A stretch of 64,000 nucleotides of DNA, from contig JAYTWR010000031.1 in NCBI GenBank assembly GCA_043743335.1, forward strand, positions 1 to 64,000, written 5' to 3'. This document shows, piece by piece, positions 59,022 to 64,000 of the stretch (position 1 is the stretch's first letter; each line of letters opens with the position of its first letter). A model generated the notes under the pieces. The model made no database searches. It saw only the letters and a program-made list of their open reading frames with translations, and was not told where the DNA came from. The translations under genes and the position numbers were made by a program. Source of the stretch: UBA5216 sp043743335 (lineage in GTDB: Bacteria > Pseudomonadota > Gammaproteobacteria > Burkholderiales > SG8-41).

Positions 59022-59252
59022 CTTCAGCGCCGCGACGTGCTCAGCCGGAATCGGCGCATCGTGCGCCACCCCCAATAAATCGCGGATGCCCGCCAGCGCT
59101 GCATCGGCATATTGCCCGGCGCTCTTCGGCAGCAGCTTGGGCGTGAGTAAAGCGCCATCCGGGCGGCGGTCGACGATGCCCGTCAAGGTGTCGCTGCGGT
59201 CGATCCAGCAGAATTGCCGGCGGGCGGCGGCGGGGAGGGATTGAATAGTCAT
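59022..59252 (-). pseudogene. 5' fragment of a hydantoinase/oxoprolinase A (HyuA) gene fused in frame to a Bug gene
   Basis: 77 codons from the ATG at 59252: FCWIDRSDTLTGIVDRRPDG, then LLTPKLLPKSAGQYADAALA and GIRDLLGV. This is the recognisable N-terminus of HyuA/oxoprolinase subunits, which continues in intact enzymes as MGTTVATNALLERKG. Here the frame passes at KMGTTIAT directly into the Bug signal peptide, so about 600 residues of HyuA are absent. The fusion keeps one open frame. The usual DRGGTFTD motif reads DRSDTLTG, so the fragment was already drifting. Confidence 0.8.
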
Positions 59253-59547
59253 GGGCCGAGAATGCTATCACGCGGGGGGAGCGGGTTTCTGAAGCGCTCG
59301 CGCCGTAAACGGGCACGGACGATAGCTAAATATAATTACGGCTATCAAGCGAGACCAAGTTCATAGAGGTGCCGTCACCCGAATCCAGCACATTGACCGT
59401 TATGTTTCGCGTTGCCGACAACAGCACCCCTATCCACCGCAACGCAATTGCGTCACTACCTGAGGCAGGAGCCGTATGCAGCAATTCTGCCAGTACGGAT
59501 CTGTGCGGGGGCGATGGGTAACCGTCGTCCCTACCGCGACAATGCCT

Positions 59548-59693
59548 ATATCCCCTTTGCCGGCCATCAGAAATTTGCGGCCCACGAATGGCATGGCATC
59601 GTAGACATCGACCTTGATGCCATTGCGCGCAGCAACCTCGGCGGCCATTAAGCCAGCGGGTCCTCCGCCGATGATTGCGGTGCGATACGTCAA
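59548..59693 (-). pseudogene. N-terminal fragment of an HI0933/BaiN-type flavoprotein
   Basis: A TTG start gives TYRTAIIGGGPAGLMAAEVA, the FAD-binding GGGPAG loop, followed by VYDAMPFVGRKFLMAGKG, the conserved second block of the YhiN/HI0933 group. After about 47 codons similarity ends. The frame then runs through unrelated sequence to a stop at 59430. The normal length is about 400 aa. It is a relic beside the HyuA fragment. Confidence 0.7.
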
Positions 59694-59701
59694 TCCGTTT
59701 C

Positions 59702-59727
59702 AAAAAAAAGGGACGCCGCAGCGTCCC
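59702..59727 (-). terminator. Rho-independent terminator of the 59762 lipoprotein gene
   Basis: Minus strand GGGACGC-TGCG-GCGTCCC followed by eight T (A run at 59702-59709 on the plus strand), 35 bases after the stop codon. Confidence 0.9.
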
Positions 59728-59761
59728 CGACTGTTACCGTGATCGTACGGTTTATTGCAGG

Positions 59762-60238
59762 CTATTTAACCGTGAATTTTTTCGTGCCGACGGATTTTCC
59801 ATCGAGAAAAATTTCAATCTGGTAATTGCCCGGCTCCCAGCCGTCGGGTTTGCTGACATGGAAAGCGCTGACATAAGCATCTTTAACGGCGACCGTTTCC
59901 GCAGCGTCGCCGACATCGACTGTCTTATCGCCACCTTGCGATATCCACTTAGCTCTGATGTTGACATTGCCGCTGCCGGACGCTTCCACGGAGGCGTATA
60001 TGAGATCCGTTTTGGCAAACGACTCTGATGGCTCTGCAATCTTTTTGTCAGCGCCGATGGACTTGCCGACATTAACGGCTGTGACCTTGACGGTGGATTC
60101 TGGGTTTGCGGGCGCATTGGTTGTTGCGCCTGGCGTCGGCGTTGTTGATGTTGCAGGCGCGGGCGCAGATTCCTTCTTGCATGCCACCATACCCAGCGCC
60201 AACGCCGTGACGATCAGATATTGAATACTTTTTTTCAT
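59762..60238 (-). CDS. Lipoprotein of unknown function
   Basis: 158 aa from the ATG at 60238, with AGGAG seven bases upstream. The lipobox is MVACKK. A Pro/Thr/Ala linker (APAPATSTTPTPGATT) leads to a beta-rich domain that closes PGNYQIEIFLDGKSVGTKKF and TVK, a pattern like a small immunoglobulin-like fold. It has its own terminator. The C-terminal third is duplicated, in decayed form, at 60389-60565. No family is recognised. Confidence 0.8.
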   Translation of the reverse strand: MKKSIQYLIVTALALGMVACKKESAPAPATSTTPTPGATTNAPANPESTVKVTAVNVGKSIGADKKIAEPSESFAKTDLIYASVEASGSGNVNIRAKWISQGGDKTVDVGDAAETVAVKDAYVSAFHVSKPDGWEPGNYQIEIFLDGKSVGTKKFTVK

Positions 60239-60388
60239 GGGTGCTCCTGTGTGTTTACGCGCATAACATCCGGCGCGGCTGTGTCGCATTGCGAATCCCG
60301 CACGCCGGGGTTGTCGGGAATTATTGCCCAGTGTACTACGATGGCTGGCCAAGCAATAGTTTAGATCGCCGTGACCGAAATGGCAGCC

Positions 60389-60565
60389 TATTTCACCGCG
60401 AAGTTTTTCGCCATGACTGATTTGTCATCGATGACTATTTCGACCAGAAACTTCCTTGGCACACAGCCGCTGGCGTTGGTTACCGGAAACGCACTGTCCG
60501 TTGGGCCATCGGCAAACATCTGTTCTACTGCCTCGGCAATCTTGGTGACTTTGCCCCCGCTTTGA
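60389..60565 (-). pseudogene. C-terminal remnant of a paralog of the 59762 lipoprotein
   Basis: A frame without start reads IAEAVEQMFADGPTDSAFPV, then FLVEIVIDDKSVMAKNFAVK and TAG. The end aligns with the 59762 protein (IEIFLDGKSVGTKKFTVK), so this is what is left of a tandem copy. The upstream part is cut near the palindrome at 60584. Confidence 0.65.
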
Positions 60566-60583
60566 AACGTCTATTTAAATAAG

Positions 60584-60620
60584 AATAGGGTCACAATCGT
60601 GTTTCGTGTCTGACCCCATT
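60584..60620. repeat. REP-like palindrome
   Basis: AATAGGGTCA (60584-60593) and TGACCCCATT (60611-60620) are inverted around GTGTTTCGTGTC. The GGGTCA/TGACCC arms are like the short palindromes mobilised by REP-associated transposases. It marks the edge of the lipoprotein remnant. Confidence 0.5.
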
Positions 60621-61099
60621 ATACAGCGGGGCAAGCGCGTTGTCCGAGTCGGTGTTGGCAAGATACACCTCGCCTTGGGGCGGGTTACGTGCGTTACTCA
60701 GTGCGGGTTACCCGCGTTGCGTCGCTCGATGACGGCGATCTTCGGGTAGCAGCAAATTTATATCGAGCACCGCCCCTTTGATTGGCTCACTCAAATTTGC
60801 TCATGTGATGAACGGTTAATTTTTATTTAATAAAATCAGATAGTTATCGAGTTTCTGGCCAAGCGGATTTGACGTTCCTGATTACGCGGAATGGAAAGTG
60901 TAGACGCGCCCCCTCGACTTGTGACCCCTCGACTTGCAAGCTCACAACGCCGGAGGAGTTCGCGGCATTTCTCGCCGCGCAGTTGCGGAAAATGCCGCCA
61001 CTGCTGTAAGCAGCGAGGCTTGAGCCGGAATAGCTGCAGTAGAAAAAAGCAGTGTGGTAGTCTTGTTTCAATGCGGTGACTTACCTAATCGAGGAAATC
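60621..61099. other. Region without a supported gene
   Basis: 480 bases holding one AT-rich element and a minus-strand frame (61071-60844) whose stop codon is in that element; its translation shows no family. The last part is the leader of the (TC)n Bug gene. Confidence 0.5.
60826..60847 (-). repeat. AT-rich IHF-like dispersed element, copy 17
   Basis: Minus strand reads ATAACTATCTGATTTTATTA plus AA. The plus strand fits the IHF consensus (AATCAGATAGTTA). Confidence 0.65.
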
Positions 61100-62147
61100 A
61101 TGAGTACGCGCGATTCGTCTCTCTCTCTCTCTCTCTCTGGGCGCAATAGCGCCGCTCCATAACAAGCGCGAGCGCCACGCCCAATGCGCGCTGACCATGA
61201 TGGCAGCTTTTTGCGCGACGCTATTCTGCACGCAAGCGCCGGCGCAGCAGCCGTATCCGGTAAAGCCAATTCGACTGATAGCGGCTATCCCACCGGGTTC
61301 GCCGCCCGACGTGCTGGCCAGGCTGCTGAGCGAAAAGCTCGCGAGCAGTCTCGGGCAGCCGCTGGTCGTTGATAACCGCCCCGGGGCCTCTGGCACGATC
61401 GGGCTCAATGTGGTCGCCAAAGCGCCTGCCGACGGCTACACGCTGGGCATGTTCTCCATGGGCAATGTCGTGTCGCCCAGCCTGATCGCGAACATGCCCT
61501 ACAACACTGAAAAGGATCTGGCTGCGGTGAGTTTGATCTCTCGCCAGTCTCATATTCTTGTCGTGCCAAGCGGCTCGCCGATAAAATCGGTCGCAGAACT
61601 GATCAAAGCTGCAAAAAGCAAACCGGGTATTTTGAAATTCGCCTCCGGCGGCAATGCCACGCCTGCGCATTTGGAGGGGGAACTCTTCAAGCGGGAAGCG
61701 GGCGTGGAGATTGTACACATTCCCTATAGAGGTGCCCCGGAGGGTGCTGTCGCCTTGTTGACGGGTGATGTCGACCTCATGTTCGGGGCCACGGTAGCGG
61801 TAGGGCCTCATATCAAGTCCGGAAAATTGCGCGGCCTCGCCACGGTGGCGCCGCGGCGCATTCCGGCCTTCCCTGATATTCCGTCCATGGTCGATCTGGG
61901 TTACACCAATATCGTGGTTTCGCCTTGGGATGGTGTCGTCGCCCCGGCCGGGACACCAAAGGCGGTCATTGCGCGCCTGCATCTTGAGACGAAAAAATTC
62001 GGCGCGATGTCAGAGATAAAACAACGTCTCGAAGCCGTCGGGCTGGAATCGACAGACGCAGGGCCAGAAGAATTTGCGGCATTGATACGGTCCGAAATGC
62101 AAAAGTGGATCAAGCTCATCCGCGATACGGGCATCAAGCCGGGATAA
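61100..62147 (+). CDS. Bug-family periplasmic receptor with (TC)n tract after the start codon (probably out of frame here)
   Basis: The best start is ATG 61100, with GAGGAA just upstream, but a (TC)10 tract at 61118-61138 leads its frame to a stop at 61162. The Bug frame is open from 61104 and holds a plausible signal (NKRERHAQ, then CALTMMAAFCATLF, then APAQ). One more TC unit, or two fewer, would join it to ATG 61100. The internal ATG at 61197 lacks both a ribosome site and the basic part of the signal. The mature protein is a normal Bug receptor (PVKPIRLIAAIPPGSPPDVLARLLS, VVDNRPGASGTIG, IPYRGAPEGAVALLTGDVDLMF). A sulfatase gene follows three bases later. Confidence 0.85.
61118..61138. repeat. 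Dinucleotide microsatellite (TC)10
   Basis: 21 bases of alternating T and C, six codons after ATG 61100. This is long enough to slip during replication. Confidence 0.95.
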
Positions 62148-62149
62148 GC

Positions 62150-63472
62150 ATGAATCAAAGCCGGCCAAATTTCGTTTTCATCCTCGCGGATGACCTGGGC
62201 TATGCCGACCTTGGCTGCTACGGCGGCCGCGCGAATCCGTCGTGCTCGCCGTGCATCGATCAAATGGCTGCACAAGGGCTGCTGTTCAGCGATGGCTATT
62301 CGAATGCGCCGGTGTGTTCACCCACCCGTTTCGCGCTGATGACTGGCCGCTTCCAGTACCGTTTGCGCGCGGGCAACGACGAGCCCATCGCCAGCCGCCA
62401 TCGCGGTAACGCCGCGCTGGGGCTGCCGCCTTCGCATCCAACGTTACCGTCTATCCTGCACGAGGCGGGTTATCGCACCGCGCTCGCCGGCAAGTGGCAC
62501 TTGGGCTTTTTGCCGCACTTCGGCCCGTTGAAAAGCGGATACGAGGAATATTTCGGGCCGATGAGCGGCGGGGTTGATTACTTCACGCATCGCGACAGCG
62601 CGGGTGTGCATGACCTGTTTGATGGCGAACAGGAACGCGAACGCAGCGGCTATCTCACCGATCTGATTTCGGATCGCGCGGTAGATTTTATCGGCCGCCA
62701 GCGCGGCGCGACTTCGCCGTTTTTGCTCTCCGTACACTACACCGCGCCGCACTGGCCATGGGAGACGCGCGCGGACGAAGCCGAGGCGCGGCGCATCGCG
62801 AAAATTGTGCATACCGACGGCGGATCGGTGGCAACTTATCTGACGATGGTGCGCCACATGGATGAGGGCATCGGGCGCATACTTGCAGCGCTGAAAGATG
62901 CCGGGGCCGATGACAATACATTAGTGGTATTCACCAGCGACAACGGCGGCGAGCGCTACTCCGATACCTGGCCACTGGTCGGCAAGAAAATGGATTTGCT
63001 CGAAGGCGGCATCCGCGTGCCGTACGTGGTGCGTTGGCCGACGCGCGTCAAGCCCGGCGGGGTGACCGCGCAACTCGCAATGACAATGGACTGGGTCGCG
63101 ACTTTTTTCGAGGCGGCCGGCGTGCCAGCGCACGCGGACTTTCCGCTGGACGGCATGAGCTTGCTATCCGTATTGGAACATCCAGACGAACCGGTTGAGC
63201 GTGAACTGTTCTGGCGCATGAAGTATCGCGCACAAAAGGCGCTGCGCCAGAGCGACTGGAAGTATCTGTCTATCGAAGGTGATGAATTCCTGTTCGATCT
63301 TGCCACCGATTCCCGCGAACGCGCGAATCAGGGCAAACGCGATCCTGCGCGCCTCGCCACGATGCGCGCCCGATATGCAGCGTGGGAGGCCACCATGCCG
63401 CAAATCCCGGATGATGCGACGTCGTCGTTACCGTATGGCAAGGCCGATCTGGCGCATCCGGGGAGCGTATAG
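62150..63472 (+). CDS. Sulfatase (arylsulfatase family)
   Basis: 440 aa from the ATG at 62150, two bases after the Bug stop. The formylglycine site is Cys56 in APVCSPTRFALMTGR, matching the CxPxR signature that the maturation enzyme converts. N-terminal metal ligands are in FVFILADDLGYADLGCYGG, and GKWHLGF and FTSDNGGERY complete the active site. No signal peptide is present, so it is probably cytoplasmic and acts on a sulphate ester taken up with help from the Bug protein, if that neighbour is expressed. The C-terminal part is a normal sulfatase domain. Confidence 0.93.
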   Translation: MNQSRPNFVFILADDLGYADLGCYGGRANPSCSPCIDQMAAQGLLFSDGYSNAPVCSPTRFALMTGRFQYRLRAGNDEPIASRHRGNAALGLPPSHPTLPSILHEAGYRTALAGKWHLGFLPHFGPLKSGYEEYFGPMSGGVDYFTHRDSAGVHDLFDGEQERERSGYLTDLISDRAVDFIGRQRGATSPFLLSVHYTAPHWPWETRADEAEARRIAKIVHTDGGSVATYLTMVRHMDEGIGRILAALKDAGADDNTLVVFTSDNGGERYSDTWPLVGKKMDLLEGGIRVPYVVRWPTRVKPGGVTAQLAMTMDWVATFFEAAGVPAHADFPLDGMSLLSVLEHPDEPVERELFWRMKYRAQKALRQSDWKYLSIEGDEFLFDLATDSRERANQGKRDPARLATMRARYAAWEATMPQIPDDATSSLPYGKADLAHPGSV

Positions 63473-63480
63473 CCTGTCTG

Positions 63481-64000
63481 ATGAAATTGTTTTGCAAACA
63501 GGTATTGTTGTACGCCTTCTCGACGGCCTTGCTTTTGGTAGCCAGTGCTTTTCCAGTCTATGCGGCCCTATTCGAGCCTGCCCCGCCGCAACCGGTGCAG
63601 TTGACCGTAGTCAGCAAGCCGGACGAGGCGTTTCAGCTTCTGGTTGACGACGGCAATATGTTCCGCCATATCACCAAGCAATACGCCGGCAAATCGTCGG
63701 CGGTGGCGATAGGCACCGTGCGCCTGAATTTTGTGACTGACGCGGCAACGACGGCCACTGCTAAAGCGTTTATGGGCAAGGCAACGGTGTCGCAGTCCGC
63801 GCAGATGAAGCTAGTCGGCGTTACCCCGGAAACCATGCAGGCGATTGCCAATGACTTTCACGCGGCGTTACGCAAAAAACTGGCGGAACAGGGCTACGAG
63901 GTTGTGCCGCAAATGAAGCTCCTTGAAATCCCGGAGTACAAAGCGGCGGTCGCCGAAACCAAGCCGGTTGACAACTCGTTTACGGGCTCGGTCATCAGCG
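63481..64000 (+). CDS. Secreted protein of unknown function, partial
   Basis: 173 codons are visible and the gene runs off the right edge. The signal peptide (LLYAFSTALLLVASAFPVYA) is clear. The mature part starts LFEPAPPQPVQLTVVSKPDE and contains KKLAEQGYEVVPQMKLLEIPEY, reminiscent of uncharacterised periplasmic or outer-membrane-associated proteins. The ATG at 63481 has only a distant GGGGAG. It follows the sulfatase by eight bases. No function is assigned. Confidence 0.75.
   Translation, partial: MKLFCKQVLLYAFSTALLLVASAFPVYAALFEPAPPQPVQLTVVSKPDEAFQLLVDDGNMFRHITKQYAGKSSAVAIGTVRLNFVTDAATTATAKAFMGKATVSQSAQMKLVGVTPETMQAIANDFHAALRKKLAEQGYEVVPQMKLLEIPEYKAAVAETKPVDNSFTGSVIS

Noticed and set aside
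5961..60847. AT-rich element as a DNA-uptake sequence or a terminator
   Set aside because: It does not resemble the GC-containing Neisseria or Haemophilus uptake cores. Except for copy 12 it has no stable hairpin, so termination is unlikely.
60844..61071. Minus-strand 75 aa frame as a gene
   Set aside because: It has no ribosome site, no family resemblance and only an open frame over 228 bases; it is left unannotated.

Overview
The window looks like a chromosomal segment of a moderately GC-rich betaproteobacterium, probably Burkholderiales. The main clue is six Bug-type (tripartite tricarboxylate transporter) periplasmic receptors, none with membrane subunits beside it. Isoquinoline-oxidoreductase-like molybdenum enzymes, many small lipoproteins and ordinary housekeeping genes (htpG, ppa, kup) fit the same picture. 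No rRNA, tRNA or intact insertion sequence was seen.

Layout. 1-5060: a compact type II-C CRISPR-Cas locus. A short array is read rightwards and ends in a terminator; cas9-cas1-cas2 are read leftwards; a tracrRNA diverges from cas9. 5225-10796: a leftward catabolic operon (2-hydroxyacid dehydrogenase, Bug receptor, divergent aconitase-type large and small subunits, TPR protein, acetyltransferase). 10847-12871: small lipoprotein, unusual SDR, cytochrome c. 13014-18949: two paralogous iorAB-type hydroxylases, each followed by a copy of the same ~110 bp repeat. 19209-26335: enolase-superfamily dehydratase, membrane protein, alpha/beta hydrolase, methionine aminotransferase, lipoprotein, GlcG-like protein, aldo/keto reductase. 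26533-31961: HD-like protein, then a CHASE2 adenylate cyclase with OmpA, FecR and OmpA proteins. 31997-41781: reductase, transporter, dioxygenase, two Bug receptors around an MmgE/PrpD protein, methyltransferase, membrane spermidine synthase. 41925-46790: five tandem exported methyltransferase-fold paralogs plus the remains of a sixth. 46792-55240: permease, htpG, Kef-type antiporter, ppa, kup. 55241-64000: a decaying region with gene fragments (flavodoxin, CoA-transferase, hydantoinase, flavoprotein, lipoprotein copy) among three Bug genes, a CapA protein, a sulfatase and a partial gene.

Three things stand out. First, 17 copies of an AT-rich ~20 bp element (consensus TAACTAATTGATTTTATTGA) lie at gene boundaries, and a few lie inside genes. 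The reverse complement of most copies matches the IHF consensus WATCARNNNNTTR, and the element carries stop codons in all three forward frames. Second, the exported methyltransferase array is an amplified family of unknown role. Third, a (TC)10 tract directly after a start codon with a good ribosome site puts a Bug receptor (and the sulfatase behind it) out of frame, which suggests phase variation. Short tandem repeats of 9-16 bp are also unusually common.

All calls were made by reading the sequence. No database search was run, so family names rest on recognised motifs and gene context.
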